From assembly GCA_947624245.1 (NCBI GenBank), contig CANQJL010000005.1, positions 1 through 64,000 on the forward strand: 64,000 nucleotides of DNA. The letters run 5' to 3'. Below the pieces are notes generated by a model. The model did not search any database. It was not told the origin of the DNA and worked only from the letters and a program-made list of their open reading frames with translations. The translations under genes and the position numbers were made by a program. The DNA is from an uncultured Acetatifactor sp. (GTDB lineage Bacteria; Bacillota; Clostridia; Lachnospirales; Lachnospiraceae). Shown here piece after piece: positions 33,982-43,037 of the stretch (its first letter is position 1; every line of letters begins with the position of its first letter).

Positions 33982-35333
33982 ATTCTGATTTCCGTCCACT
34001 TCCCCTGCCGGAACCGAATAGAGGCAAAGATATATCTGGAAAGCTGGTCCGCTATCACACCGAACCAGATGCCGATGATTCCCATTCCGAGGGTATAGCC
34101 GAACAGATAGGACCCCACGGTCCTCATCACGGTAACGCTGACGGCAGAGGCCACAGCCGTATAGAGCGTATCTCCCGCGCCACGCAGACAGCCCATGTAG
34201 ATCACCTGCGCGATCTGCAGGATCACCACAAATATGATCACATGCATAATGCTTACGCCGATATCCACGATATGCGGCTCCTTCGGGAAGAAGAGCCGCA
34301 TCAGCGGGCGGGCGCCGAAGAAATAGACCACAGCCAGCACCACAGAGATCACACCGCCTATCATACGGCAGGTATTGCCGTAGTCTTTCGCCTTTTCAGG
34401 CTGTTTTGCTCCCAGACTGTAACCAATCAGGGCCACCGCCGTAGCCTGCAGGCCGTCTCCGAAGGAGAATGACAGGCCCATGATGTTCATTCCCACCTGA
34501 TGCGCCGCCATAGCCGCCGTACCCTGATCTGCCGCCATGATGGCCGTCAGCATAAAGCCGATTCGCATGAGCACCTGCTCCGCGAACACGCTGTAGCCCA
34601 CCTTGATGATATTTTTCAATGCGTCCCACACGGGGTATAGTTTTTCCTTCAGTATCAGCGGAATGCTGACAAAGGTATCCGTCTTCCAGACGGAGCGCAG
34701 ACTCATCATGCTGGCCACTACGGTACCCAGAACGGTGGCCAGCGCCGCCCCCTTGATCCCCAGCGCCGGAAATCCGAAATGCCCCTGGATCAACAGGTAA
34801 TTTGCGCATATATTCACTCCGCTGGATACCAGATTGGTGCGCATGGTGATTCTGGTATTGCCAGCCCCGCGCTGCGCGGAATTGATCCCCATCTGCACAC
34901 AGTTGAAGATCATGCCGCCCATGATGATCCTGAAATACAGAACGGCGCTGTCATGGGTCTGCTCCTCGGAACCGCAGAGCCGGATAATGGGATCGGCAAA
35001 GACTACCAGCAGGATACTGAAGATGACAGCCATCACAAGAGTAAACACCAGAAAAGTGGAAAATATCCTGTTTGCATCTTCCCGCTTTCCCTCGCCCATT
35101 CTTCTCGCCACCAGAGCGGCAATGGCCACATTGGCCGCAAAGAACAGGGACAGACCCAGGAACTTGGGCTGCGTCGTCAGGCCCACCGCCGCCACCGCAT
35201 AGGAACCCATGGAGCTTACCATCAGCGAGTCGATCAGACCCGCCAACGCCGTAAAAAAGGATTCCAGGATAGCCGGCCACGCCATATTCAGCGTCTTGGC
35301 AATATCCTCTTTCGTATACCGTGATTTCTTCAT
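33978..35333 (-). CDS. MATE family efflux transporter
   Basis: 451 residues from ATG 35333 (SD GAGGAAAAG); a more upstream start lies inside the rplQ terminator. Twelve membrane helices with the MatE duplicated pattern: PAILESFFTALAGLIDSLMVS in helix 1 region and RGAGNTRITM / RGAGDTLYTA in the two repeats. Sodium- or proton-driven drug/cation export is expected. Inserted between rplQ and ecfA1. Confidence 0.9.
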   Translation of the reverse strand: MKKSRYTKEDIAKTLNMAWPAILESFFTALAGLIDSLMVSSMGSYAVAAVGLTTQPKFLGLSLFFAANVAIAALVARRMGEGKREDANRIFSTFLVFTLVMAVIFSILLVVFADPIIRLCGSEEQTHDSAVLYFRIIMGGMIFNCVQMGINSAQRGAGNTRITMRTNLVSSGVNICANYLLIQGHFGFPALGIKGAALATVLGTVVASMMSLRSVWKTDTFVSIPLILKEKLYPVWDALKNIIKVGYSVFAEQVLMRIGFMLTAIMAADQGTAAMAAHQVGMNIMGLSFSFGDGLQATAVALIGYSLGAKQPEKAKDYGNTCRMIGGVISVVLAVVYFFGARPLMRLFFPKEPHIVDIGVSIMHVIIFVVILQIAQVIYMGCLRGAGDTLYTAVASAVSVTVMRTVGSYLFGYTLGMGIIGIWFGVIADQLSRYIFASIRFRQGKWTEIRI

Positions 35334-35346
35334 GATCTTTTCCTCT

Positions 35347-35375
35347 AAAAATAGGGAGAACCTTTCGGTCCTCCC
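35347..35375 (-). terminator. Intrinsic terminator of the alpha operon after rplQ
   Basis: Minus strand GGGAGGACC-GAAA-GGTTCTCCC (35375-35354), followed by TATTTTTAG, 19 bp after the rplQ stop. Confidence 0.85.
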
Positions 35376-35393
35376 CATGTTATTTCTGTTATC

Positions 35394-35999
35394 TTATACC
35401 AGCTCCAGAATTACTTCCATAGCCGCATCGCCCTTGCGCTGTCCGACCTTTACGATTCTGGTATAGCCGCCCTTACGGTCGACATACTTCGGCGCATACT
35501 CGTCAAAAAGCTTTGCCACAAGATCGATTTCCTTTGTGTTCCTCTTTCTGCCTGCAGCCTCCTTAGGAACGCTTACAACGGGATACAGCACCTTCATCAT
35601 CTGGTGTCTTGCATGCAGTCTGCTGGGAAGATCCTTCTTGATCTCCTTCTCCACCTCATCGTAGACGGTAACGGTAACGCCGTTCTCGATCCTCTTGATC
35701 TTGCCGTCCTTATCGCGGTGGCTGTCGGAGAGAACCTTTCCGGTCTCCTTGTCAACGATCTGCTTTACTCTCTTGCCGTCCTTATCCTTGCGAGCGACCT
35801 TGGCCGTAACCTTTACGGTCTCGTAATTGTCTTTCTCCTTCACAGCCAGAGCTACAAGACCGTCAACGATCTTCTGAACCTCCTTGGCCTTTGCCTCCGT
35901 GGTAACGATCTTACCGTTTTGAATCAGAGCGGTCACCTGATTTCTCAGCAGTGCCTTTCTCTGGGAAGATGTCCTTCCGAGTTTTCTGTACTTTGCCAT
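35394..35999 (-). CDS. rplQ: 50S ribosomal protein L17 with an internal insertion
   Basis: 201 residues from ATG 35999 (SD AAAGGA), against about 112-130 in most bacteria. The N-terminal part (1-58) and the C-terminal part (about 125-201, [13 protein letters not shown] and [25 protein letters not shown]) match L17. Residues about 60-124 are an extra Lys/Asp-rich, beta-prone segment ([20 protein letters not shown] and similar). The reading frame is intact throughout, so this is a genuine insertion rather than a frameshift. Confidence 0.93.
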   Translation of the reverse strand: MAKYRKLGRTSSQRKALLRNQVTALIQNGKIVTTEAKAKEVQKIVDGLVALAVKEKDNYETVKVTAKVARKDKDGKRVKQIVDKETGKVLSDSHRDKDGKIKRIENGVTVTVYDEVEKEIKKDLPSRLHARHQMMKVLYPVVSVPKEAAGRKRNTKEIDLVAKLFDEYAPKYVDRKGGYTRIVKVGQRKGDAAMEVILELV

Positions 36000-36258
36000 A
36001 ATTTGTTTTCCTTTCTCCATTCATGGTACATCCGGCCACGCGCTTTGGACTTACTTACCGAATGCTTGTTTACTTTGCCATTTAGAGATGAACCGCCGGC
36101 GAACTCATCGGCTTTACCGCCTGCGGAAAATCCGTCACACTCAGGCCCCTTGACCCTTACGCGGGGAGAATTGCCGCCAGACAATTCTCCTGCGCGAAAC
36201 ATAGAACTTCTCCGTGAAGCGCCCTTTGGCGCGAACGGTTAGAAGTTCTTTTTGCGCT
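36000..36258 (-). other. Hairpin-rich gap between rpoA and rplQ
   Basis: About 260 bp in an otherwise tight operon. Hairpins: AGAACTTCT/AGAAGTTCT (36203-36211/36241-36249) enclosing GCGCC-CTTT-GGCGC (36219-36232), and GGAGAATTG/CAATTCTCC (36165-36173/36182-36190). A frame across the region has no homology I recognise. It may be an mRNA-processing or attenuation region. Confidence 0.6.
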
Positions 36259-37215
36259 CTATTCCTCGCTGAGCTTCAAGGACAGCCCCAGCTCCTTCAG
36301 CTTAGCCAGCACTTCCTCCAGCGACTTGCGGCCCAGATTGCGGACCTTCATCATATCCTCGGAGGTCTTGCCGCACAGCTCCTCCACCGTGTTGATGCCT
36401 GCCCTCTTCAGACAGTTGTAAGAACGAACGGAGAGCTCCAGCTCGTCGATGCTCATTTCCATCACTTTCTCTTTCTCGTCGTCCTCCTTCTCCACCATGA
36501 CCTCTGCAGTCTTGGCATTCTCGGACAGATCGATAAAGAGGCTCAAATGCTCGCTCAGCACCTTAGCCGCAAGGCTTACCGCCTCGTCGGGAACCAGAGT
36601 GCCGTTGGTGAACACGTCCAGCGTCAGCTTGTCATAATCGGTGATCTGGCCTACGCGGGTGTTCTCTACCGTCACATTCACTCTCTCCACGGGAGTGTAG
36701 ATGGAATCCACAGCAATCACGCCGATGGGCAGATCCTCATTCTTGTTCTTGTCGGCGCTCACATAGCCGCGTCCCTTTGTAATGGTCAGCTCCATGTAGA
36801 GCTTTGTATCCTTGCCGCTTAAGGTAGCGATCACAAGATCGGGATTCAGGATCTCGATGTCCTGATCCGCCTGAATATCAGATGCGTGTACAACGCCCTC
36901 GCCTTCATATTCGATATATGCTATCTTTGCTTCGTTGGTCTCGCTGTTGTTTTTGATAGCAAGGCTCTTGATGTTCATGATGATCTCAGTAACGTCCTCT
37001 TTGACACCGGGAACGGAACTGAACTCATGCAGAACGCCTTCGATCTTGACCTGGCTTACCGCTGCACCGGGCAGTGAGGAAAGCATAATTCTTCTCAGGG
37101 AATTACCGAGAGTGATTCCGTAACCTCTTTCCAAAGGCTCAACGACAAATTTGCCGTACTTTTTGTCTTCTGAAATCTCTGCAACCTCTATATTAGGTCT
37201 CTCAAAATCAAACAC
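36259..37215 (-). CDS. rpoA: DNA-directed RNA polymerase subunit alpha
   Basis: 318 residues. N-terminal assembly domain ([20 protein letters not shown] at about 29-48) and C-terminal DNA/activator-binding domain (about 245-318, [22 protein letters not shown] and [15 protein letters not shown]). Follows rpsD by 30 bp. Confidence 0.98.
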   Translation of the reverse strand: MFDFERPNIEVAEISEDKKYGKFVVEPLERGYGITLGNSLRRIMLSSLPGAAVSQVKIEGVLHEFSSVPGVKEDVTEIIMNIKSLAIKNNSETNEAKIAYIEYEGEGVVHASDIQADQDIEILNPDLVIATLSGKDTKLYMELTITKGRGYVSADKNKNEDLPIGVIAVDSIYTPVERVNVTVENTRVGQITDYDKLTLDVFTNGTLVPDEAVSLAAKVLSEHLSLFIDLSENAKTAEVMVEKEDDEKEKVMEMSIDELELSVRSYNCLKRAGINTVEELCGKTSEDMMKVRNLGRKSLEEVLAKLKELGLSLKLSEE

Positions 37216-37245
37216 TGCGAATACCCTCCTTTTTGAATGTTTATC

Positions 37246-37839
37246 TTACTTGGAGTACAACTCGACAATCAGCATCTCATCTACGGGAACATCGATCATT
37301 TCTCTGGTGGGAAGATTCTTGATGGTTCCCTTAAGGTTCTCAATATCAACATCCATCCATTCAGGTATAAGCCTGCCGCCTGTCACTTCCAAAATATCCT
37401 TGTATCTCTGCAGGGACTTCGCCTTCTCCTTGATCTCGATCACATCGCCTGCTTTGATACGATAAGAGGGAATATTCACCGTTTTGCCGTTGACCAGCAC
37501 ATGCTTGTGGCCGACGATCTGTCTTGCCTCTCTTCTTGTTCTTGCAAAGCCCATTCTGAACGCTACGTTGTCCAGTCTGCTCTCCAGCATGACCATCAGG
37601 TTCTCACCTGTGGTCCCCTTCATTCTGTCGGCCTTCTCATAGTAATTTCTGAAAGGCTTCTCCAGCACGCCATAGATGAACTTTGCCTTCTGCTTTTCAC
37701 GAAGCTGCAGACCGTACTCACTTACTTTCTTGCCTGCCTTCAGATTCTGTCTTTTAGACTTTTTGTCATATCCCAGATAAGCGGGCTCTAAGCCCAGCGC
37801 TCTGCATCTCTTTAATACGGGTACACGATTTACTGCCAT
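37246..37839 (-). CDS. rpsD: 30S ribosomal protein S4
   Basis: 197 residues starting [19 protein letters not shown], the zinc-free form. Contains the S4 RNA-binding domain (about 88-150, [32 protein letters not shown]). 16S rRNA assembly nucleator and, in many bacteria, a translational repressor of its operon. Confidence 0.97.
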   Translation of the reverse strand: MAVNRVPVLKRCRALGLEPAYLGYDKKSKRQNLKAGKKVSEYGLQLREKQKAKFIYGVLEKPFRNYYEKADRMKGTTGENLMVMLESRLDNVAFRMGFARTRREARQIVGHKHVLVNGKTVNIPSYRIKAGDVIEIKEKAKSLQRYKDILEVTGGRLIPEWMDVDIENLKGTIKNLPTREMIDVPVDEMLIVELYSK

Positions 37840-37919
37840 TTTTTCTTTTCCCTTCCTTATTGTTTACAGTGCTGTTCCTGCAGCACTTTCTTCCAACTGC
37901 GCCGACATGCGGCCTCACA

Positions 37920-38315
37920 TTACACTCTGCGCCTCTTGGGAGGACGGCAGCCGTTGTGAGGTACGGGAGTCACGTCGCGAATGCTTACAACCTCAAGACC
38001 GCATGCAGAGAGTGCTCTGATAGCAGCCTCACGTCCCGAACCGGGACCCTTCACAAATACGTCTACGGATTTCAGTCCATGTACCAAAGCGGCTTTGGTA
38101 GCCGTCTCTGCTGCCATCTGAGCGGCATACGGAGTAGATTTCCTTGAACCTTTAAATCCCAGACCACCGGCACTTGCCCAGCTGAGAGCGTTTCCCTCTG
38201 TGTCTGTCAGGGTAACGATCGTATTGTTAAAAGAAGACTGGATATGTGCCTGTCCGCGTTCAACGTTTTTCTTAACGCGCTTCTTCGTTACTTTTTTTGC
38301 AACTTGTTTCGCCAT
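37920..38315 (-). CDS. rpsK: 30S ribosomal protein S11
   Basis: 131 residues with [43 protein letters not shown] and the [13 protein letters not shown] end. The N-terminal 17 residues are Lys-rich. 75 bp downstream of rpsM. Confidence 0.97.
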   Translation of the reverse strand: MAKQVAKKVTKKRVKKNVERGQAHIQSSFNNTIVTLTDTEGNALSWASAGGLGFKGSRKSTPYAAQMAAETATKAALVHGLKSVDVFVKGPGSGREAAIRALSACGLEVVSIRDVTPVPHNGCRPPKRRRV

Positions 38316-38390
38316 TTTTTAAACTAACCTACTTTCTTAATTTTCCGGAATCCGCCTGATTCCTAAATTGACAGTTACTTAAAAGCACCA

Positions 38391-38762
38391 TTACTTTTTC
38401 TTGTTGGCAACGGTTCTCTTGGGACCCTTGCGGGTTCTCGCGTTGTTCTTGGTGTTCTGACCGCGAACGGGAAGACCTTTACGGTGACGGATACCGCGAT
38501 AGCAGCCGATCTCCTGAAGTCTCTTGATGTTCAGAGCGATCTCACGTCTCAAGTCACCCTCCACCATAACGTTCAGCTTCTCCATAGCCTCGCTGATCTT
38601 CTTCACTTCCTCGTCGGTCACGTCCCTTACTCTGGTGTCAGGATTTACGCCTGCCTCTGCCAGAATCTTGTTGGCGGTAGATCTGCCGATGCCATAAACA
38701 TAGGTCAGTCCGATCTCAATTCTTTTTTCTCTGGGTAAGTCTACACCTGCGATACGAGCCAT
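38391..38762 (-). CDS. rpsM: 30S ribosomal protein S13
   Basis: 123 residues starting [21 protein letters not shown], with [26 protein letters not shown] split across the C-terminal half. SD GGAGG. Preceded by an unusually long structured gap after rpmJ. Confidence 0.97.
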   Translation of the reverse strand: MARIAGVDLPREKRIEIGLTYVYGIGRSTANKILAEAGVNPDTRVRDVTDEEVKKISEAMEKLNVMVEGDLRREIALNIKRLQEIGCYRGIRHRKGLPVRGQNTKNNARTRKGPKRTVANKKK

Positions 38763-39121
38763 TTACATTTCCTCCATTTTCTTTGCGTTTCCGCTTTCTG
38801 CAAAACTTCACGCTGCACACGATTGGTCTGTTTGGTGTGTGCTGATTGTTACTAAGTTGATTGGGGCCTTCACCCAATCGGACGCTCTCTGCCTATCCGA
38901 TCTTTCCAGAACGAAGTACCGATCTTCTTATAATAATAAATTTCAGAAAATCTTTCCGTCCTAGTATCAACAAGTAATCCCGTAAGCTCCATCTCAGTTT
39001 TATGATAATCGATGCCTCCGCTCGACGATCGAGCGCACTGCACCGGTTCAGCCGCACATAAAAACCGGACAAGAACTCACTTCCTTCACTCAGGCTTTCC
39101 GAAAGCCTGAATAAACGGTGA
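38763..39121 (-). other. 359-bp structured gap between rpmJ and rpsM
   Basis: No gene seen. Hairpins: TCAGGCTTT-CCG-AAAGCCTGA (39090-39110), CGCTCGA-CGA-TCGAGCG (39019-39035) and GATTGGG/CCCAATC (38859-38865/38873-38879). In gamma-proteobacteria the S4-binding alpha-operon pseudoknot sits just upstream of rpsM; whether any of this is functionally equivalent is unknown. The middle third is AT-rich. Confidence 0.5.
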
Positions 39122-39235
39122 TTATCCTTGTCTCTGCTTATGCTTCGGATTCTCGCAGATTACTCTGATGCGTCCTTTTCTCTTGATGATCTTGCACTTT
39201 TCGCAGATCGGTTTTACTGATGATCTAACTTTCAC
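39122..39235 (-). CDS. rpmJ: 50S ribosomal protein L36
   Basis: 37 residues, GTG start at 39235-39233 with SD AAAGGAGGG. Reads [20 protein letters not shown] then [17 protein letters not shown]; the C-x2-C-x12-C-x4-H zinc site is intact. Usually directly after infA, here separated from it by two membrane-protein genes, with its own promoter. Confidence 0.95.
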   Translation of the reverse strand: MKVRSSVKPICEKCKIIKRKGRIRVICENPKHKQRQG

Positions 39236-39268
39236 GTTAAACCCTCCTTTCAAAAAAGACCGCTTTAC

Positions 39269-39297
39269 ATTGTAACATAGGCATTTTCAATTTGCAA
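39269..39297 (-). promoter_or_regulatory. Strong promoter of rpmJ-rpsM-rpsK-rpsD-rpoA-rplQ
   Basis: Minus strand -35 TTGCAA (39297-39292), 17-bp spacer, -10 TACAAT (39274-39269), 33 bp before the rpmJ start. It gives the alpha part of the cluster independence from the inserted genes upstream. Confidence 0.8.
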
Positions 39298-39361
39298 GAG
39301 TTTTTACTCATATATTTTCAATATTTCGGTATTTATTCCCATACTGTGGCTCCCATTGGGA

Positions 39362-41143
39362 TTACGGCGCAAGATATACCGTAAATTTTTCATTATTATA
39401 TACCGCCTCATATCCTTGTTCCTGCAGGAACCGGCCCAGCATCTGCAGCTTTTCCTCCGCCTGCCTGTCATAGAACAGCCCGTCCGCTTCCCCTGTCAGC
39501 AGATACTCCCCGTGGCGTCTCTCCAGAATCACCGCAGGCGAGAGCTCCCCGCAGGCGATTTCCTCCCCGATCTTATCCAGCGATGCCTGAAAATACTCCG
39601 TACCGTAAGATCTCAGATCCCCCCAGACATTCATCGCCGGCCTCATCTCCATGAAAAAGGAAATTCCGGGAATATACCCGTAAAGGATACACTCCCTCTC
39701 ACAAAGAGCTTCCTCCTGCAGATATCGATACAGCCCCTCAAGACTTTCCGCTTTCCGCTCTTCTGTATGCATTCCTTTCAACACCGGAATATCTTCGATT
39801 TCCTTCGTCAGCCCTCTGCCTCCGGCTGCCCCTTCATACACAAAGGTCTCTCCAAAGCCTGCGCATTGGGTCAATGCAAAAACCGCCGTCACGACAATCA
39901 CACATTTTACCGGAAAAGCCAGAACATTTTTTCTCTCCCTGCAGAACCGATATCCCAGCCACAAAAATCCCGGCATCGTCAAAAACATATTATTGATGCC
40001 GGCATAGGCCGCATTGTTTCCTCCCAGAGGAGTGATAAAAAGTACAAGAAGCAAAAGTACAGCAAACAGCCTGTTCTCTTTCGTCTCTCTCCGCGAAAAA
40101 GCCTGCGCTGCTGCCAGACAGGCCATAACCTGAAAAACCATGATACAGGGGCCGAATATAGAATCATATGCCGCATAATCGCGATAATTGAACCCCGCCC
40201 TTATCAGCCAGAGCGATACGGCTGCGGCAAGCAGCACACAAACGCACTTCTTCCCTTTTTCCAGCTTTCCGGGCAAGGGCAGACACACCAGCAGACCGCC
40301 TCCCAGCATCAACAGAAAACGCTTTGTCCAGTAGCTGTTCTCCGTATAAGCCCGCAGCATCTCCGAAATCATGCCCGCAGGCTTATAATCTACGGCGTCT
40401 TCCGTCATCCGGAACAGTCTGGCAATGCCTGCCGCATACTCCCCCAATCCGTATCGGAGAGAAAGAAAAAGCAGCATACTGCCCAGTGCCGCGGCGTATC
40501 CCAATATGCAGAATCCGGTATCCGCGGCAATGCTCCGGAGCTTTTTATGTACAAAGATTCCATAGGCCCACACGGCCAGTATCAGCCCGACCTGTACCAG
40601 ATTGGAGAAGCGAACCCCTACATTCCAGCCTAAGACGGCCCCTGCTGCCGCCAGCCAAATTTTTTTCCCCGATACCAGTCCGTGATATAACAGGCAGATT
40701 CCTGCCAGCAGAAGCAGATAGGTCAGATAGCAGTACAGAGCCGATGTCGGCAGCCAGCAGAGAGCGATTGCAGCCAGGTTTCCCACAAATGCCAAAGGCG
40801 CCGGTATCCGCAGTTTCTTCACACAGAAAAAATACGAGATTGCGGCGATAATACTCACTATCAATCCCGTGTACACATTCATTCCCAGCATGGTGGCGCC
40901 GTAGGGAAGCTTCATAATCAAAGAACCTGCCCCGTTTGCAAGCCATGTGGCAAAGTACCACATGGAATCCATATATTCAAGCCCGCTGTAGCGAAAATTG
41001 GTACAATTATAGCCGCCGTCCCATAGATCCACGCCCACATTCACGTGCCGAAGCGGATACAAAACGAGCAGCACCGTGCTGACGACCCACGCTGCCACCC
41101 GAATATACCTATTTCTCCACAGCCGCAGAACTGCATCTTTCAT
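39362..41143 (-). CDS. Polytopic membrane protein, possible GT-C-type glycosyltransferase
   Basis: 593 residues with about 11-12 hydrophobic helices up to residue ~420, then a soluble C-terminal domain (about 430-593). The loop after helix 1 carries acidic residues (VGVDLWDGGYN), where GT-C enzymes place their catalytic Asp. That is suggestive only; no family is firmly recognised. 18 bp after the 446-residue membrane protein. The two are placed between infA and rpmJ, which is abnormal. A long plus-strand frame opposite is a shadow. Confidence 0.6.
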   Translation of the reverse strand: MKDAVLRLWRNRYIRVAAWVVSTVLLVLYPLRHVNVGVDLWDGGYNCTNFRYSGLEYMDSMWYFATWLANGAGSLIMKLPYGATMLGMNVYTGLIVSIIAAISYFFCVKKLRIPAPLAFVGNLAAIALCWLPTSALYCYLTYLLLLAGICLLYHGLVSGKKIWLAAAGAVLGWNVGVRFSNLVQVGLILAVWAYGIFVHKKLRSIAADTGFCILGYAAALGSMLLFLSLRYGLGEYAAGIARLFRMTEDAVDYKPAGMISEMLRAYTENSYWTKRFLLMLGGGLLVCLPLPGKLEKGKKCVCVLLAAAVSLWLIRAGFNYRDYAAYDSIFGPCIMVFQVMACLAAAQAFSRRETKENRLFAVLLLLVLFITPLGGNNAAYAGINNMFLTMPGFLWLGYRFCRERKNVLAFPVKCVIVVTAVFALTQCAGFGETFVYEGAAGGRGLTKEIEDIPVLKGMHTEERKAESLEGLYRYLQEEALCERECILYGYIPGISFFMEMRPAMNVWGDLRSYGTEYFQASLDKIGEEIACGELSPAVILERRHGEYLLTGEADGLFYDRQAEEKLQMLGRFLQEQGYEAVYNNEKFTVYLAP

Positions 41144-41161
41144 GAGATATCTCCCGTATTC

Positions 41162-42502
41162 TCAGGCTGCCCTCTCTGCCTTCGCCACTTCCGACCGTCT
41201 GCCGGTTCCTGCACGCCGGAACAGATCAAATCCGGCCATCCCCAGCGCTAGGACCGCCACTCCCATGATTCTGAAAGTAAACACTACATGCAGTCCCGAG
41301 TGATGCTGCACCACAATGAACCATACAAAAGGAATGCAGGCTGTCAGCAAATACGGCACGGCACAGGCTGCTGCTTTTCTCACAGACCACCTGCAGCAGG
41401 CCGTCACAAATGCCGCCGCATCAATTGCAATCACACAGCCAAACAGCACAGAATAAAACAAGGAGTCATACTCCTGCAGATTCAATCCGATTACATAGAA
41501 TCCGCCGGCAAACCGATGTCTCCCTCCCACTGCCTCCGTCCAGCCGAGAATGGATCCCACTGCTGATTTTATTGTTCCCGTATGTAATGTCAGATCCGCC
41601 AGCACCCACTTGGAAGCCCACATGGCCACATAGCCCAGCGCCCAGCAGCCACTGTAGAGAATCGTAGAAAATATACTCTTTTTCGCTTTTTCCTCTCTCT
41701 TCATCAGATGATAAATACACAGAGGGAAACCCAACGTTACCACCGGATATGTAAGAAAATCAAAATATGCCGTCAATATCCCGACCAGCAGAAACAATTC
41801 CGGATACTTGTCTTCCTGCTCCAGCCGCTCATGGCGAAGCAGAATCACAAGCAGCGCCAATGTAGTAATCACCCAGCACACGGCCATAGAAAAAGATGCA
41901 AGCATCAATATCGGCTTCATGAACAACAGTGCAATTACTATCGCCGTGCCTGCCTCCCACCTTTTCGCTCTATAGGACACCGCAAGCACCAAAAACGTCA
42001 GCAATATCTCCAGACCTGCGCTTAACCACAGAACCTGCTCCCATTTAAAAAACTGAAGCAACGGTTTTAAGAATACCAGATATCCGTGCCAGTATCTGGA
42101 ATATTGATGCAAGAACATACCGGCGGTGTCCCCGCCGCCGCTAAGGTATTCTAAAGTGGCTTCAGGGGTCCACACATTTTCATCTAGGTCCAGATGATAC
42201 ACCCACATGGCATGTTCAAACGGATTTTTGCCCGGAATCTTTTCACAGGCATTCTGCACCATGATGGCATCGGTATAAAGTTCCCTGTTTTGAGATAGGT
42301 ATTTCTGTAATCGCCCCCGCGCATCCTCTCGGTCAGGCTGCACAAAAAACTTTTCCGCCGAAGCGAAAACATTCCTCCTCACGGAATTCACCGGCATACA
42401 GTATACAACCGTCAGGAGCAGGACTCCCAACGCCACACTGACAATTCCCAAGCAGAGCATCTGCCGAATATGAATAAACCAAGGGTTCTTTCTCTTCTGC
42501 AT
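41162..42502 (-). CDS. Polytopic membrane protein of unknown function
   Basis: 446 residues. Helix 1 at about 15-35, a large extracytoplasmic loop (about 37-135, with RYWHGYLVFLKP at its end), then eight to nine further helices and a short basic tail. The one-helix/large-loop/many-helix layout resembles membrane glycosyltransferases or polysaccharide-export proteins, but I cannot assign it. It starts 8 bp after the infA stop, so it is very probably in the spc transcript. Confidence 0.6.
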   Translation of the reverse strand: MQKRKNPWFIHIRQMLCLGIVSVALGVLLLTVVYCMPVNSVRRNVFASAEKFFVQPDREDARGRLQKYLSQNRELYTDAIMVQNACEKIPGKNPFEHAMWVYHLDLDENVWTPEATLEYLSGGGDTAGMFLHQYSRYWHGYLVFLKPLLQFFKWEQVLWLSAGLEILLTFLVLAVSYRAKRWEAGTAIVIALLFMKPILMLASFSMAVCWVITTLALLVILLRHERLEQEDKYPELFLLVGILTAYFDFLTYPVVTLGFPLCIYHLMKREEKAKKSIFSTILYSGCWALGYVAMWASKWVLADLTLHTGTIKSAVGSILGWTEAVGGRHRFAGGFYVIGLNLQEYDSLFYSVLFGCVIAIDAAAFVTACCRWSVRKAAACAVPYLLTACIPFVWFIVVQHHSGLHVVFTFRIMGVAVLALGMAGFDLFRRAGTGRRSEVAKAERAA

Positions 42503-42510
42503 ACCCTGAC

Positions 42511-42729
42511 CTACTTATCTCTCCAGATGATGCGGCCCTTGCTCAGGTCGTAAGGCGAAAGCTCCAGAGTCACGCGGTCGCCGGGAAGAATACGGATAAA
42601 ATTCTGGCGCAGCTTGCCGCTGATATGTGCCAGCACTCTGTGCCCGTTCTCCAGTTCCACCTGAAACATCGTGTTGGGCAGCTTCTCCACAACGGTTCCT
42701 TCGATTTCGATCACATCACTCTTAGACAT
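42511..42729 (-). CDS. infA: Translation initiation factor IF-1
   Basis: 72 residues, a single S1/OB domain: [42 protein letters not shown] split over two strands, ending GRIIWRDK. Overlaps the KOW gene stop by 8 bp. Confidence 0.97.
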   Translation of the reverse strand: MSKSDVIEIEGTVVEKLPNTMFQVELENGHRVLAHISGKLRQNFIRILPGDRVTLELSPYDLSKGRIIWRDK

Positions 42730-43012
42730 ACGTTTCCTCCCTTTGATTTGTTTGATATTGCTCTTTGTATTGTTTTACTGCGCGTTTAATCTCCTCGTCG
42801 TACACTTTTCCGCCTTCGGAGAGCTTTTCCTTCAACTGCGCCTCCACGGTCCGGTTCACAAGCTGTATGTGCCTCAGACGTTTTTTCTTGGGCGCCTCCA
42901 CGGTCTTCAGGCGGCCGTCGCACAGATATACAAAATCCTTTTCCTCGGCGACCACCACATAGAGAGTGCCTTTGTCGTGCCCTGCCTTGGAGAATGCAAA
43001 ATGTCCTATCAT
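42722..43012 (-). CDS. KOW-domain RNA-binding protein (L14e-like)
   Basis: 96 residues from ATG 43012 (SD GAGAGA); a start 14 codons upstream would overlap map. N-terminal KOW/SH3-like barrel ([19 protein letters not shown], about 3-45), then a basic segment ([12 protein letters not shown]) and a helical tail. Genes of this type commonly lie between map and infA in Clostridia; a ribosome-associated role is inferred from position and domain. Confidence 0.85.
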   Translation of the reverse strand: MIGHFAFSKAGHDKGTLYVVVAEEKDFVYLCDGRLKTVEAPKKKRLRHIQLVNRTVEAQLKEKLSEGGKVYDEEIKRAVKQYKEQYQTNQREETYV

Positions 43013-43037
43013 AATCTCTCTGCTTTCTCGGTGTCCG

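Noticed and set aside
35394-35999. Frameshift or assembly error explaining the long L17
   Set aside because: Both L17 halves are in one frame with normal ends and the extra segment is open and composition-normal.
35945-36202. 85-codon frame in the rpoA-rplQ gap as a gene
   Set aside because: It overlaps the rplQ start out of frame, runs across hairpins and has no recognisable domain.
39356-40633. 425-codon plus-strand frame opposite the 593-residue membrane protein
   Set aside because: No homology pattern, Gln/His/Ser-rich composition typical of antisense reading, no start signals.
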